A DNA stretch of 50,256 nucleotides from MAG-121220-bin8 sp965655865 (GCA_965655865.1 CBFHJJ010000010.1:1-50256), one strand, 5' to 3'. Positions 16,221-24,780 are shown, numbered from the stretch's first letter. Notes: generated from the letters alone by a model not told the origin. Numbers and translations: made by a program.

Positions 16221-17834
16221 TTGAAAAAAATACTAAGAAACTTTAGTCAAAACCCTAAAAATGATATTCTATCTGGTATTACTGTAGCTCTTGCTTTAGT
16301 GCCTGAAGCTGTAGCCTTTGCTTTTATTGCTGGAATTGATCCTCTTGTTGGTTTATACGGTGCTTTTATAATGGGTATAATAACTGCGTTATTTGGTGGA
16401 AGACCTGGGATGATTTCAGGAGCAACCGGTGCGATGGCAGTTGTAATGATTCATATGATTCAAAAAGGAAATGAAGTAGGGGATTCCTTATTAAATCCTG
16501 TGGATAATTTAGGTTTACACTGGTTATTTATTACTTTATTAATTGTTGGATTAATTCAGGCTTTAGCTGGTGTTTTTAAATTAGGAAAATTTGTAAGATT
16601 AATTCCCCATTCTGTAATGATGGGATTTGTAAATGGATTAGCAATTGTAATTTTCTTATCTCAATTAGGTTTGTTTCAAGAAAATACAATTAATGGTTCC
16701 CAATGGATAAGTGGCGTTGAACTGTATACTATGCTTCTTTTAATTGGGATAACTATGCTAATTATGTATTTACTACCCAAACTAACAAATAAAGTACCTG
16801 CAGCCTTGGTTGCAATTGTAAGTGTCGCTATGATTACAATTGTTGGTAATATTGATGTTTCTACAGTTGGATCATTTATTTCAGATGGAGGTGGAGAAGG
16901 ATTAAAAGGAAGTTTACCAGTTTTTCAAGATCAGATTTTTGAATTAATTTATACAATAGATGGATATTGGGATTTAATTATTTCAACGGCAATATTACTT
17001 GCAGCAGTAGGATTAATAGAATCACTAATGACTCTTAATCTAGTAGACGAAATAACTCAAACTAGAGGAAGTGGTAATCGCGAATGTCTAGCTCAAGGTG
17101 GAGCAAATTTTTTAAATGGTCTTTTTGGAGGAATGGGTGGATGTGCTATGATAGGTCAATCAATAATTAATGTTAACTCAGGAGGTAGAGGGCGTTTATC
17201 AGGAATTGTAGCTTCAATATCTTTGTTGTGTTTTATTCTTTTTGGATCAAACATTATAGAACAAATACCTATTGCAGCATTAGTAGGTGTAATGTTCATG
17301 GTAGTTATAGGGACTTTTGCTTGGAGTAGTTTTAGAATATTACATAAAATACCAAAATCCGACGCTTTTGTTCTTATCACGGTTTCAGCTATCACCGTTT
17401 GGCAAGATTTAGCAATTGCTGTGATTGTTGGAGTTATTATTTCAGCTTTAGTGTTTGCATGGGAAAATGCAACTATGATTAGAGCTAGAAAACGTTTTAA
17501 AGATGACGGAACTAAAGTTTATGAAATTTGGGGTCCATTATTTTTTGGCTCTATTCAAAATTTCAATTCTAAGTTTGATATTCAAAATGATCCAAAAAAT
17601 ATTGAAATCGACTTTATTGAATCAAGAGTCAGTGATCATTCAGGAATCGAATCAATTGAAAATATAATACAAAAATATACTAGCGTAAAAAAGAAAGTTA
17701 AACTTACTCACTTAAGTCCTGAGTGTAAGGATTTACTTTTGAAAGCTAATTCATCAATAGCTGGAAGTATTGAACAATCAATTGATGACCCAAGATATTA
17801 TGTAGTAACAGATCTAATAGACAGAGAAATTTAA
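16221..17834 (+). CDS. SulP-family inorganic anion transporter
   Basis: A 537-aa inner-membrane transporter. The first 420 residues carry the SulP pattern: DILSGITVALALVPEAVAFAFIAGIDPLVGLYGAF near the start, then GRPGMISGATGAMAVV and VDEITQTRGSGNRECLAQGGANFLNGLFGGMGG in the core. The C-terminal 110 residues form a STAS domain (VYEIWGPLFFGSIQNF...IDFIESRVSDHSGIESI). Members carry sulfate, bicarbonate or other anions, often with Na+ or H+; the substrate is not readable, but bicarbonate uptake is plausible for marine bacteria. The start is TTG at 16221. A DUF2059 gene follows 49 bases downstream on the same strand. Confidence 0.93.
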   Translation: MKKILRNFSQNPKNDILSGITVALALVPEAVAFAFIAGIDPLVGLYGAFIMGIITALFGGRPGMISGATGAMAVVMIHMIQKGNEVGDSLLNPVDNLGLHWLFITLLIVGLIQALAGVFKLGKFVRLIPHSVMMGFVNGLAIVIFLSQLGLFQENTINGSQWISGVELYTMLLLIGITMLIMYLLPKLTNKVPAALVAIVSVAMITIVGNIDVSTVGSFISDGGGEGLKGSLPVFQDQIFELIYTIDGYWDLIISTAILLAAVGLIESLMTLNLVDEITQTRGSGNRECLAQGGANFLNGLFGGMGGCAMIGQSIINVNSGGRGRLSGIVASISLLCFILFGSNIIEQIPIAALVGVMFMVVIGTFAWSSFRILHKIPKSDAFVLITVSAITVWQDLAIAVIVGVIISALVFAWENATMIRARKRFKDDGTKVYEIWGPLFFGSIQNFNSKFDIQNDPKNIEIDFIESRVSDHSGIESIENIIQKYTSVKKKVKLTHLSPECKDLLLKANSSIAGSIEQSIDDPRYYVVTDLIDREI

Positions 17835-17839
17835 TATTT

Positions 17840-17865
17840 TAAAACATTCTAATTAAAATGTTTTA
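17840..17865 (+). terminator. Possible weak hairpin after the SulP gene
   Basis: TAAAACATT (17840-17848) pairs with AATGTTTTA (17857-17865) around an 8-base loop. The 9-bp stem is almost all AT and is followed by TATTTAAAAA rather than a T run, so it could be a weak terminator or attenuator, an mRNA 3' end, or chance in an AT-rich gap. Confidence 0.3.
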
Positions 17866-17883
17866 TATTTAAAAAAAACAAAA

Positions 17884-18291
17884 ATGAAAAAATCACTTTT
17901 TACTTTAATCTTTTTATTTTCTATTAATTTAGGATTTTCTCAAGATGACAATTATAAAAATCTTTTAACTGATTTCTTAAACGCTCAAGGAAATATACAG
18001 ACATTCGACGCAACATTTAATCAGATGGCAGATATGTTTGGTGTTTCTGTAGACGAAGAAAAATTCAAAGAACTTAAAACTGAAATGGTTGCTAGTTTAA
18101 TTGAAAAAATGGTTCCAGTCTATAAAAATCATTTTTCTGAAGCTGATTTAAAAGCAGCTATTTTAATGTTAGGTTCTCCAATTGGAAAAAAGATTTCCGA
18201 AAAAGCTCCTATAATTGCACAAGAATCTATGAAAGTATCCATGGAATGGGGTATGGAAATTGGTCAAAAAATGCAAGGACTTATTAAATAG
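17884..18291 (+). CDS. DUF2059-family exported protein
   Basis: A 135-aa protein with a signal peptide cleaved near LGFSQDD. The mature helical part matches DUF2059: a first helix pair with FLNAQGNIQTFDATFNQM, a middle segment with LKTEMVASLIEKMVPVYKNHFSEADLKAAILMLGSPIGKKISEKAPII, and a final helix ending in QKMQGLIK. The FSEADLKAAI...SPIGKK block is the family hallmark. Function is unknown; it probably resides in the periplasm. It follows SulP on the same strand and almost touches a convergent 71-aa gene (4-base gap). Confidence 0.85.
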   Translation: MKKSLFTLIFLFSINLGFSQDDNYKNLLTDFLNAQGNIQTFDATFNQMADMFGVSVDEEKFKELKTEMVASLIEKMVPVYKNHFSEADLKAAILMLGSPIGKKISEKAPIIAQESMKVSMEWGMEIGQKMQGLIK

Positions 18292-18295
18292 TAAA

Positions 18296-18511
18296 CTATT
18301 TTTTTAAGTATTGTTTGAAGGCGCCAATTATTATTAAAATAATTGCGGGCCAAAAAGTTATAAATGATATAATACCAAAACCAACTGGATTGGGAACATT
18401 AACAATTCCAAACGTATCTAACATTATTATTACCAATAAAGGTCCAGTTCCTAAAACTAATGTGAACAATCCTGTTTTTACAAACAAATTTAATTTTAAA
18501 AACTTTTTCAT
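18296..18511 (-). CDS. Small membrane protein, 71 aa
   Basis: Short protein with a positive start (MKKFLKLNLFVK) and two hydrophobic segments (about 15-32 and 43-64) separated by TFGIVNVPNPVGF. It ends in Lys residues, suggesting both termini face the cytoplasm. No family recognised. It lies 44 bases downstream of the 57-aa small-protein gene on the same strand and four bases from the convergent DUF2059 gene; the plus-strand frame across the same bases is a shadow. Confidence 0.65.
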   Translation of the reverse strand: MKKFLKLNLFVKTGLFTLVLGTGPLLVIIMLDTFGIVNVPNPVGFGIISFITFWPAIILIIIGAFKQYLKK

Positions 18512-18555
18512 AATTAGATCTGATTTTTCTGAATTTAGAATACTTTTTTAGATAA

Positions 18556-18729
18556 TTAACCTTGATCTCTAAATCCTACAGTATAAATAACAAAAATTAT
18601 CCATGAAATAGCTATTACACCAAGCGGAAAAGAAATATAACTTGGAATGTCTAACCAATTTTTTAAAAACCAAACTAAAACATACGGAAAAAACCCGAAG
18701 TGTCTGTAATAGTATTTTAATGCCTTCAT
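18556..18729 (-). CDS. Small membrane protein, 57 aa
   Basis: ATG at 18727-18729 opens a 57-aa frame. It encodes an aromatic-rich N-terminus (ALKYYYRHFGFFPYVLVWFLKNW) and a second hydrophobic stretch (SFPLGVIAISWIIFVIYTVGF). The two segments look like an inner-membrane hairpin. No homologue recognised. It is upstream of the 71-aa membrane protein gene on the same strand and is a likely partner in a small operon. Support: amphipathic arrangement, clean frame and position filling an otherwise empty gap. Confidence 0.5.
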   Translation of the reverse strand: MKALKYYYRHFGFFPYVLVWFLKNWLDIPSYISFPLGVIAISWIIFVIYTVGFRDQG

Positions 18730-18793
18730 TTACTAAATATAGAAAATGTTTTATTAATTTAAATTCATAATTTAACCTTTTAAAAAATTAATA

Positions 18794-20554
18794 ATGAAAA
18801 AAATATTAGTTCTTGTTGGTGTGTTTGTAATTTTTTCTAGTTGCCAAACAAATAATAATCAGTCTTTTGAGATTAATCAAGTTTTTGAAAATTATTATCA
18901 AGAAAGTCTAAAACTATACCCTCTAAATGCTACAAGTCAGGGAGATAAAAGGTATAATGATTTTTTGCCTAACGATTTAACAGATGAATTTAGAAATGAA
19001 GAAAAAATATTTTATTCAAACTATATAAATAAGTTAAATGAATTTGATAATAGTAATTTAAATGAAGAGGATATTTTAAGTAAAAAAGTATTGTTGTGGG
19101 AATGTGATAGTAACTTAGAAAGACTAACATTTAATGAACAGTACACACCCATTGATCAAATGTGGACCCTACAACTTAATATAGGTCAATATGCAGCTGG
19201 ATTAAGCGCACAACCATTTAAAACTGTAAAAGATTACAATGATTGGCTTGGAAGATTGGATGATTATCTTTTATGGCTAAGCTCTGCTGAAGACAGGATG
19301 AGAGAGGGCATGTTAAATGGATACGTTCTTCCAAAGTCATTAACTAAAAAAGTTATTCCTCAATTAAAAACTGTAATAAATTCAAATCTCGACAAAAATT
19401 TATTTAATAGTCCAATTAGACAATTTCCATCAAATTTTAGCGAAGATGATAAATTGATTTTGACCAATAAGTTCAAGGACATGATTTTAAATAAAATTAT
19501 ACCTTCTTATCAGAAGCTATATGATTTTATGAAAAATGAGTATTTAGATAAGGGGAGAGATTCCAGCGGAATAGATGTGTTTGAAGATGGATTAGATTAT
19601 TATAACTATTCAATTAAATTATACACAACAACTGAAATGACTGCAGACGAAATTCACCAATTAGGACTTAATGAAGTTGCTAAAATTTCTTCTGAAATGG
19701 AAATTGTGAAAAATAAAGTTGGATTTAAGGGAGACTTAAAGTCATTCTTTAATCATGTTAGAGGTTTGGATGAATTAATTCCATTTGACAAACCTAGTCA
19801 GGTAATTGATAATTTTAATAGAATTCATAAAGAAATGACTCCTCAAGTTAATTCTTTGTTTGGATTACAGCCAAAAACCCCTTTTGAAGTAAGAAGAACA
19901 GAATCTTTTAGAGAAGCTTCAGCAAGTGCAGAATATAACCCTGGTTCTTTAGATGGTACAAGACCTGGAATTTTCTATGTGCCAATTCCTAATATCAAAG
20001 AATACAATTATTTTTCAGATGAAGATCTTTTTTTACATGAAGCAATACCCGGTCACCACTTCCAAATATCATTGCAGCAAGAAAACACTTCTTTACCGTC
20101 TTTTAGAAAAAGTCTTTGGTATAGTGCATATGGAGAGGGATGGGCTCTTTACTCTGAATCTTTAGGAGAGGAGTTAGGTCTTTATAACGACCCATATCAA
20201 TATTTTGGTATGTTAAGCGCCGAAATGCATAGAGCTATCAGATTAGTTGTTGATACAGGTATACATACTAAAGGTTGGTCAAGAGAAAAAGCAATACAAT
20301 ATTCATTAGATAATGAGGCTGAGTCTGAAGCTGGTATTACATCTGAAATAGAAAGATATATGGCGAATCCAGGTCAAGCTTTGTCTTATAAAATAGGACA
20401 GCTTAAAATCAGAGAATTAAGAACTAGGGCGGAAGCTAAACTTGGAAATCAATTTGATATAAAGATATTTCATGAAAAAATTCTTGAGTCTGGTTGTATA
20501 CCATTACAATTATTAGAAGAAAAAATTGATAATTGGATTAATAGTTATAGTTAA
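18794..20554 (+). CDS. DUF885-family predicted metallopeptidase, lipoprotein
   Basis: A 586-aa lipoprotein with lipobox VIFSSC (about Cys17). The zinc-binding block HEAIPGHHFQ (415-424) is the DUF885 signature, related to gluzincin peptidases (HExxH variant), with downstream GWALYSESLGEELGLY carrying the third ligand Glu. The preceding FYVPIPN and YNPGS...RPGIFYVP segments are typical of the family. It is a probable envelope peptidase or amide hydrolase; the substrate is unknown. The gene overlaps the convergent DUF983 gene by four bases at their stops. Confidence 0.9.
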   Translation: MKKILVLVGVFVIFSSCQTNNNQSFEINQVFENYYQESLKLYPLNATSQGDKRYNDFLPNDLTDEFRNEEKIFYSNYINKLNEFDNSNLNEEDILSKKVLLWECDSNLERLTFNEQYTPIDQMWTLQLNIGQYAAGLSAQPFKTVKDYNDWLGRLDDYLLWLSSAEDRMREGMLNGYVLPKSLTKKVIPQLKTVINSNLDKNLFNSPIRQFPSNFSEDDKLILTNKFKDMILNKIIPSYQKLYDFMKNEYLDKGRDSSGIDVFEDGLDYYNYSIKLYTTTEMTADEIHQLGLNEVAKISSEMEIVKNKVGFKGDLKSFFNHVRGLDELIPFDKPSQVIDNFNRIHKEMTPQVNSLFGLQPKTPFEVRRTESFREASASAEYNPGSLDGTRPGIFYVPIPNIKEYNYFSDEDLFLHEAIPGHHFQISLQQENTSLPSFRKSLWYSAYGEGWALYSESLGEELGLYNDPYQYFGMLSAEMHRAIRLVVDTGIHTKGWSREKAIQYSLDNEAESEAGITSEIERYMANPGQALSYKIGQLKIRELRTRAEAKLGNQFDIKIFHEKILESGCIPLQLLEEKIDNWINSYS

Positions 20555-20922
20555 GACTTGTTATCTATAAATGTGTTAAGCCATATCAATCTTGAAAGAA
20601 AGTAATTAACTGGAGCAAGAATTAAAATGCTTATTCCAATTATTAATGATAGTAAAAGAATATTTTTCATTTGAAAAACTGCTAATGAAATAATTAGTAT
20701 TAGTGAACCTATTCCTATTCCTAAACCATAACTTACATACATAGCTCCATAAAAAAAACCTGGTTCTATCTCAAATTTTAAATCACAATTCAAACAGTTA
20801 CTGTGATTTTCACCACCGTTAAAAAACAAATTATAATAAGGGTTATTGCTTTTCCAAAATTTTCCTTTGTTACATTTTGGACATTTATTAAAAAAAATAC
20901 TGTAAAGTTTTCCAGTTTTCAT
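20551..20922 (-). CDS. DUF983-family membrane protein with zinc-ribbon motif
   Basis: A 123-aa protein of DUF983. Two CxxC pairs (Cys14/Cys17 and Cys43/Cys46) form a likely zinc ribbon, followed by EIEPGFFYGAMYVSYGL, the family signature, and two membrane segments (about 63-83 and 88-112). Bacteroidota members are small inner-membrane proteins of unknown function. It is the last gene of the tight minus-strand run that begins at 22374, with 20 bases to the 31-aa ORF upstream. Confidence 0.88.
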   Translation of the reverse strand: MKTGKLYSIFFNKCPKCNKGKFWKSNNPYYNLFFNGGENHSNCLNCDLKFEIEPGFFYGAMYVSYGLGIGIGSLILIISLAVFQMKNILLLSLIIGISILILAPVNYFLSRLIWLNTFIDNKS

Positions 20923-20942
20923 GAATTATGTAATTACTTAAA

Positions 20943-21038
20943 CTATTGAAATAAATTCATTATAATTATAAATAAAAAAAAGCTTATAAATAAAATAAAT
21001 ACAATGGTATTTATATGTTTTTTAATATAATCTTTCAT
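20943..21038 (-). CDS. Small membrane peptide, 31 aa
   Basis: ATG at 21036-21038 gives a 31-aa product with a charged start (MKDYIKKH) and one long hydrophobic segment (TIVFILFISFFLFIIIMNLF). It lies between the 83-aa lipoprotein gene (31 bases) and DUF983 (20 bases) in the same direction, so it fits the operon. A 31-codon frame in AT-rich DNA can arise by chance; the lysine-then-hydrophobic order speaks for a genuine small protein. Confidence 0.4.
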   Translation of the reverse strand: MKDYIKKHINTIVFILFISFFLFIIIMNLFQ

Positions 21039-21069
21039 TTTTCAAATTTAGGATATATTATCAACTGTT

Positions 21070-21321
21070 CTAGTTTTCAAAACAAAATTCATCTCCAATA
21101 TTTTTTAAATCATAAACTGATTTAGAAACTTTAGCATCAGCAAGTATTTCTCCACCAGGGTCATCATTATTATTTCCGTTGGGTCTTTGGTCACTAAGGT
21201 TTATCACTAAAAAATATTCACCATCCCTAATGTATTTAGTATCAACTTCACCACAATCATTTACAAGATCACTACAAGCGAATGTAAATGCAATTACCAA
21301 AAACAAAACTATTTTTTTCAT
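21070..21321 (-). CDS. Small lipoprotein of unknown function, 83 aa
   Basis: Predicted lipoprotein with lipobox TFAC (Cys16). The mature part is acidic, with Cys23 and Cys81, possibly forming a disulfide, and a central PNGNNNDDPGGE linker. No family recognised. It lies three bases after the SGNH hydrolase gene and 31 bases before the 31-aa ORF, so it is part of the same transcription unit. Location in the envelope is inferred from the lipobox. Confidence 0.7.
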   Translation of the reverse strand: MKKIVLFLVIAFTFACSDLVNDCGEVDTKYIRDGEYFLVINLSDQRPNGNNNDDPGGEILADAKVSKSVYDLKNIGDEFCFEN

Positions 21322-21324
21322 ATT

Positions 21325-22023
21325 TTAAATTTTTATTTCAATTAATTTTTCTTTGATAATATCTGACCAAAGTTTATATCCCTTTTTATTTAAATGTAAT
21401 TTGTCAGAAATAAAAAAAGATTTAATTGGTAAACCATTCGCATCAATAAATTTGTCTCTAGTAGTAATGAAATGAAGATTTATTTTGCTTTCACAATAAC
21501 GATTTATTAAATCATTAGCTTCAGAAATTTTATCCCAAACATCCCATCGGGCAGGGGTAGGTGTTGTTTCAATGACAAAGACAGGCACTTGTTTATGTAT
21601 TTTTCTTATTGATTTGTAACAGTATTTAAATAATTTTTTTACCTCTTTCGGAGAAAGATCATTATTGGTTTTAATCATGTCATTTGATCCTGTAATATCA
21701 TTAGCTACAAAAACTAATATTGCTTTTGGAGAATGATTAGTAATTAATCTTTCAGTGAAATGTATTAAATCATAATAATGAGCTCCACCATATCCTCTTT
21801 TAACAGAACTATAGGGTTGCATATCGTTTTCAATATTATTCCATAATCTAATACTAGAGCTACCAATAAAAAGTAAATCATTCTTATCAGCTTTATTTTT
21901 GAAATCAAGTAGTTCTAAATTCAGAATTTCTTTTTCAAAAACGTTTCCAGTATTCTCATATTTTTTCAAAGGAGAACAAGAGAAAATAAATGCGACAAAT
22001 AATAGTGGAATTATACTTCTCAT
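21325..22023 (-). CDS. SGNH/GDSL hydrolase family lipoprotein
   Basis: A 232-aa predicted lipoprotein (lipobox IFSC, Cys16) with all SGNH blocks. Block I is LLFIGSSSIRLW with the nucleophile Ser in 54-57, block II is GYGGAHYYDL, block III is FVANDITG (the Asn of the oxyanion hole) and block V is SDKLHLNKKGYKLW with the catalytic Asp and His. It is probably an esterase or acetylhydrolase acting on cell-surface or extracellular carbohydrate or lipid. It sits in a tight run with two small lipoproteins, 18 bases after the 110-aa one and three bases before the 83-aa one. Confidence 0.88.
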   Translation of the reverse strand: MRSIIPLLFVAFIFSCSPLKKYENTGNVFEKEILNLELLDFKNKADKNDLLFIGSSSIRLWNNIENDMQPYSSVKRGYGGAHYYDLIHFTERLITNHSPKAILVFVANDITGSNDMIKTNNDLSPKEVKKLFKYCYKSIRKIHKQVPVFVIETTPTPARWDVWDKISEANDLINRYCESKINLHFITTRDKFIDANGLPIKSFFISDKLHLNKKGYKLWSDIIKEKLIEIKI

Positions 22024-22041
22024 AACAATGTAAAATATATA

Positions 22042-22374
22042 CTAAGGAAGTCCAGCAATAAGAGCAAGTATTACGACAACAACTGCTGCATAAGTACCGA
22101 CAACTCCACCAGCTAATTTTATAATTGAAAATTTTCTTACTTTGATTTGCTGAATATCACTTTTTTCAACAGTCTGAATTCCTCTGTTATTTTCTAAAGT
22201 AATTGATTCGTCATTTTTAGAAACTAATCTTCCTGTTAGCTTTGAGCTATCAAGTTTTTCAATTTCAAACTTTTGTTTTTTTTCGATTGCAATTTTATTG
22301 TAGTCTAATGTGCGATAACTAAAACAACTTTGAAATACAAAGGAAATTAATATTAATAAAATAATTTTTTTCAT
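22042..22374 (-). CDS. Small lipoprotein with C-terminal membrane segment, 110 aa
   Basis: The ATG at 22374 gives a lipobox SFVFQSC (about Cys16); an in-frame ATG 21 bases upstream would only lengthen the leader. The middle has short beta strands (KLTGRLVSKNDESITLENN and QTVEKSDIQQIKV) that look like a small OB- or LSm-like barrel. The C-terminus is a hydrophobic helix (IKLAGGVVGTYAAVVVVILALIAGL). Function unknown. It is first in the minus-strand run leading to DUF983. Confidence 0.68.
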   Translation of the reverse strand: MKKIILLILISFVFQSCFSYRTLDYNKIAIEKKQKFEIEKLDSSKLTGRLVSKNDESITLENNRGIQTVEKSDIQQIKVRKFSIIKLAGGVVGTYAAVVVVILALIAGLP

Positions 22375-22442
22375 GTAACCAATATATAAAAACATCCAAT
22401 AAAGAATGTATCTATTTTAATTAAATTTTTAAAAAATGTTTT

Positions 22443-22571
22443 TTAAATCAAAAGTTTATTTATGTTATCGATTGTAGTTTGTAAAACTATTTTGTGTACA
22501 GAGTCTTTTGGGTTTTGAATTTCTGCGTTTAACCTTTCTAATAACTCAGCTATAGTATTTTCTTTATTCAT
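22443..22571 (-). CDS. Small hypothetical protein, 42 aa
   Basis: ATG at 22571 opens a 42-aa soluble, helical, charged product (NTIAELLERLNAEI then KIVLQTTIDNINKLLI). It might be a cytoplasmic adaptor or antitoxin-like peptide, but no motif is recognised. It sits alone in the 22375-22808 gap, about 70 bases upstream of the 110-aa lipoprotein gene on the same strand. The helix-forming composition, without the usual AT-rich hydrophobic bias, favours a real gene. Confidence 0.45.
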   Translation of the reverse strand: MNKENTIAELLERLNAEIQNPKDSVHKIVLQTTIDNINKLLI

Positions 22572-22672
22572 GCTTCAAATATACTTAAAACTCAGCTGAA
22601 GAGGGGGTAATAGATAGCCGACTAATTCATAGGTAAATACAGATTATTTAATTTATAAAAAATTTTTAAACA

Positions 22673-22795
22673 CTAGCCAAATATTATAATTAGTAAGAGA
22701 ACTGCTACTAAAATAATAATAAGCCATTTAGCTTGATTCTTTGATATATTTTTTTCAAAGTCAGTAGGACCATTATCAAAACCTCCATAATGCAT
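22673..22795 (-). CDS. Small single-pass membrane protein, 40 aa
   Basis: ATG at 22793-22795 gives a 40-aa protein with a polar N-terminus (MHYGGFDNGPTDFEKNISKN) and a single C-terminal membrane segment (WLIIILVAVLLLIIIFG), a tail-anchor-like layout. It lies 13 bases downstream of the SDR reductase gene on the same strand, so it may be co-transcribed with it. No family recognised. Confidence 0.5.
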   Translation of the reverse strand: MHYGGFDNGPTDFEKNISKNQAKWLIIILVAVLLLIIIFG

Positions 22796-22808
22796 AATAA
22801 TCTATTAT

Positions 22809-23816
22809 TTATTTAATTAAGCCCATTTCTTTAATTTGATTTGCAATTTCTAAAATAGATTCTTCTGCTGGTCTTGGATTCCAACCAAGTACATCTTTCG
22901 CTTTAGAGGTTTTACTTAAACTTCTAACTTTTCCCATAAAAGGAACAGTAATTTTTAGTTCTTTATTAAAATTAGCTAAAAATTTAGCTAACCAAACCGG
23001 AACACTTATGCTTGGTGCTTTTTTAAATCCATTCTCTTTTAGCAGTTTAGCAATCTCTTTATAACTCAAATCTTTCTCAGATAATGCAAATCTTTCACCA
23101 TTGCTAGATGGGCTTTGCATTGCAAGTATATGTGCAGAAGCTACATCTCTTACATCTACATATCCAAACTGCATTGGTATGGCTACAGGCATTTTACCGG
23201 TTACTACCATCCCTATAGCTTTGTTTGATTCACCTAAATCTTTTGTTAGGGAAGGGCCTGTAACAAGTGCAGGATTAATAACAGCTAACTCAAATGGATT
23301 TTCGTGTTCTTTAACAAAGTCCCACGCAGCTATTTCAGCTAAAGTTTTGCTTTTTGCATAATGATTGATTCCAGAACTTTCAGGATCTGACCAATCGTTT
23401 TCATCGAAATACTCTTTTTCTTCACCAGTTTCTAAAATTGCAGCAACTGATGAAGTTAACACTACTTTTTTAACGTTATGTTTCTTAGCAAATTTAAATG
23501 CTCTCTTTACTCCAGCAACAGCGGGTTTTACAAAAAAATCTTCATCATTTACTTTTACAGAAATTGGAGAAGCAATGTGAAGAAGAAAATCACAACCTTT
23601 CATACCTTCATCCCATCCATCATCTTCAGTTAAGTTAAAAACGAATAAGTTTAAGTTTTCAGTTGGAGTGTTGTTTTTTTTAAGTGCATCAATGATTTCG
23701 TTTTTTCTTTCAGGAGATCTTAAAGATCCGTTAACGGCATAGCCTTGATTTAAAAGTTGATTAATGCAATGAAGTCCTATAAATCCTGTTGCACCTGTTA
23801 CTAATACTTTTTCCAT
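22809..23816 (-). CDS. NAD(P)-dependent epimerase/dehydratase-family (extended SDR) reductase
   Basis: A 335-aa cytoplasmic Rossmann enzyme. The dinucleotide-binding motif TGATGFIG (7-14) is intact, LTSSVAA is in the expected strand, and the catalytic pair is in HYAKSK (Tyr-x-x-x-Lys, about 152-157). FVFNLTEDDGWDEGMKGCDFLLHIASP and the later RFALSEKDLSYKEIA resemble the dihydroflavonol-reductase/aldehyde-reductase branch. It probably reduces an aldehyde or ketone with NAD(P)H; the substrate is not readable. The upstream 95 bases contain a long AT-rich dyad (TTAGTTTT...AAAACTAA, arms about 50 bases apart). Confidence 0.88.
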   Translation of the reverse strand: MEKVLVTGATGFIGLHCINQLLNQGYAVNGSLRSPERKNEIIDALKKNNTPTENLNLFVFNLTEDDGWDEGMKGCDFLLHIASPISVKVNDEDFFVKPAVAGVKRAFKFAKKHNVKKVVLTSSVAAILETGEEKEYFDENDWSDPESSGINHYAKSKTLAEIAAWDFVKEHENPFELAVINPALVTGPSLTKDLGESNKAIGMVVTGKMPVAIPMQFGYVDVRDVASAHILAMQSPSSNGERFALSEKDLSYKEIAKLLKENGFKKAPSISVPVWLAKFLANFNKELKITVPFMGKVRSLSKTSKAKDVLGWNPRPAEESILEIANQIKEMGLIK

Positions 23817-23912
23817 TTTCTAAATTTAGTTTTGTAATTAATTATTTTTAAAGTTAAATAGTTCGTTTTGTAAAACTAAAAATTTCTAGATAAAAATATA
23901 TTGAAAGGAAGG

Positions 23913-24035
23913 CTAATCAAGTAACCTGTATATTATACTTGCAAAATGTCCACCTTTAAAAATTACTTTTAGAATAAATACAAGAATAGCTAAAACAGAA
24001 ACAAAAAAACCAGCTTTTTTAAATCTTTCCCACAT
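23913..24035 (-). CDS. Small single-pass membrane protein, 40 aa
   Basis: ATG at 24033-24035 opens a 40-aa frame. Charged start MWERFKKAG, then a hydrophobic helix FFVSVLAILVFILKVIF and a polar C-terminus GGHFASIIYRLLD. It resembles a small inner-membrane protein. It lies about 40 bases downstream of the DUF285 lipoprotein gene stop on the same strand. No family recognised; support is the balanced layout and clean frame in a gap. Confidence 0.45.
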   Translation of the reverse strand: MWERFKKAGFFVSVLAILVFILKVIFKGGHFASIIYRLLD

Positions 24036-24075
24036 AGTTATTTAATACAAATAAATTCAAGTTGCAATATTATAT

Positions 24076-24780
24076 CTAATCTGGATTACAGTTTGTAAAG
24101 TTTGGCTTTTTAGATTCTGGCCAATTAGTTATGCCACCAAAAAAACCACTACAATTAGTCACTTTTGAAACATCCCATCCACTTAAATCCATTCCCTCAA
24201 TATATTTATTATTAGAGATATTACTAAAAAAACCAGACATATTTGTTGCGTTACTTACATCCCAATTATTAATATTGGGATTTGTAGTTTCTAATTGCAT
24301 TGCTAGCCTAAAATCTTCTACATTACTTACATCCCAATAACTTAAATCTGATTTAATAGGCTTGTCAGAATCAAAAAGCCCATACATACTAGTCCAATTA
24401 CTAACATCCCAATTTTCCATTCCTTTGATTTCAGTTCTTAAAAAAAGACCTGCTGCAGAATCTTCATTTGTAATTTCTACTTTAGTTGTAACCAGTACGC
24501 TTAAATCAGAGTAAGTGTTTAATACATTCTTTAGCCAAGCTAAATCAACAGCAGTATAATATACTGAGTGGTTAAAACTAATGAAATCAGGCCCTCCATT
24601 TTTTCCATTAAATCCAGCAACTATTCCCTTTAAATCTGCCTTTTTTCCTATAGGAACCCAATCTCTAGCTTTTATTGTCACTCCATTGTCTGCAACATAA
24701 AAGGGTAATTCTATTTCGTCATCAGATGAACAACTAAAAAAAAGTGGAATAAACAGTAATAGTAGAATTAGTTTTTTCAT
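24076..24780 (-). CDS. BspA-type/DUF285 repeat lipoprotein
   Basis: Starting at ATG 24780 gives a lipoprotein leader with lipobox LFFSC (Cys17), 234 aa in total. The mature N-terminus SSDDE directly after the Cys fits the lipoprotein export signal that sends Bacteroidota lipoproteins to the cell surface. The C-terminal half has degenerate WDVSNxTxM repeats (NWDVSNWTSMYGLF, YWDVSNVEDF, NWDVSNATNMSGFF, GWDVSKVTNCSGFF), the DUF285 leucine-rich-like repeat also found in Mycoplasma lipoproteins. It is a likely surface binding protein. The frame can be read 87 bases further upstream but without sense. Confidence 0.87.
   Translation of the reverse strand: MKKLILLLLFIPLFFSCSSDDEIELPFYVADNGVTIKARDWVPIGKKADLKGIVAGFNGKNGGPDFISFNHSVYYTAVDLAWLKNVLNTYSDLSVLVTTKVEITNEDSAAGLFLRTEIKGMENWDVSNWTSMYGLFDSDKPIKSDLSYWDVSNVEDFRLAMQLETTNPNINNWDVSNATNMSGFFSNISNNKYIEGMDLSGWDVSKVTNCSGFFGGITNWPESKKPNFTNCNPD

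Noticed and set aside
23817..23900. Long-range dyad TTAGTTTT...AAAACTAA upstream of the SDR reductase gene
   Set aside because: Short arms about 50 bases apart in very AT-rich DNA are expected by chance; no operator claim is made.
24131..24340. A plus-strand frame opposite the DUF285 repeats with a repetitive product
   Set aside because: The repetition mirrors the WDVSN repeats on the other strand; the lipoprotein reading has a signal peptide and family match.
24132..24430. Repeated short DNA units resembling a direct-repeat array
   Set aside because: The units are coding repeats (WDVSN) of unequal length without spacers of constant size, so this is not a CRISPR array.
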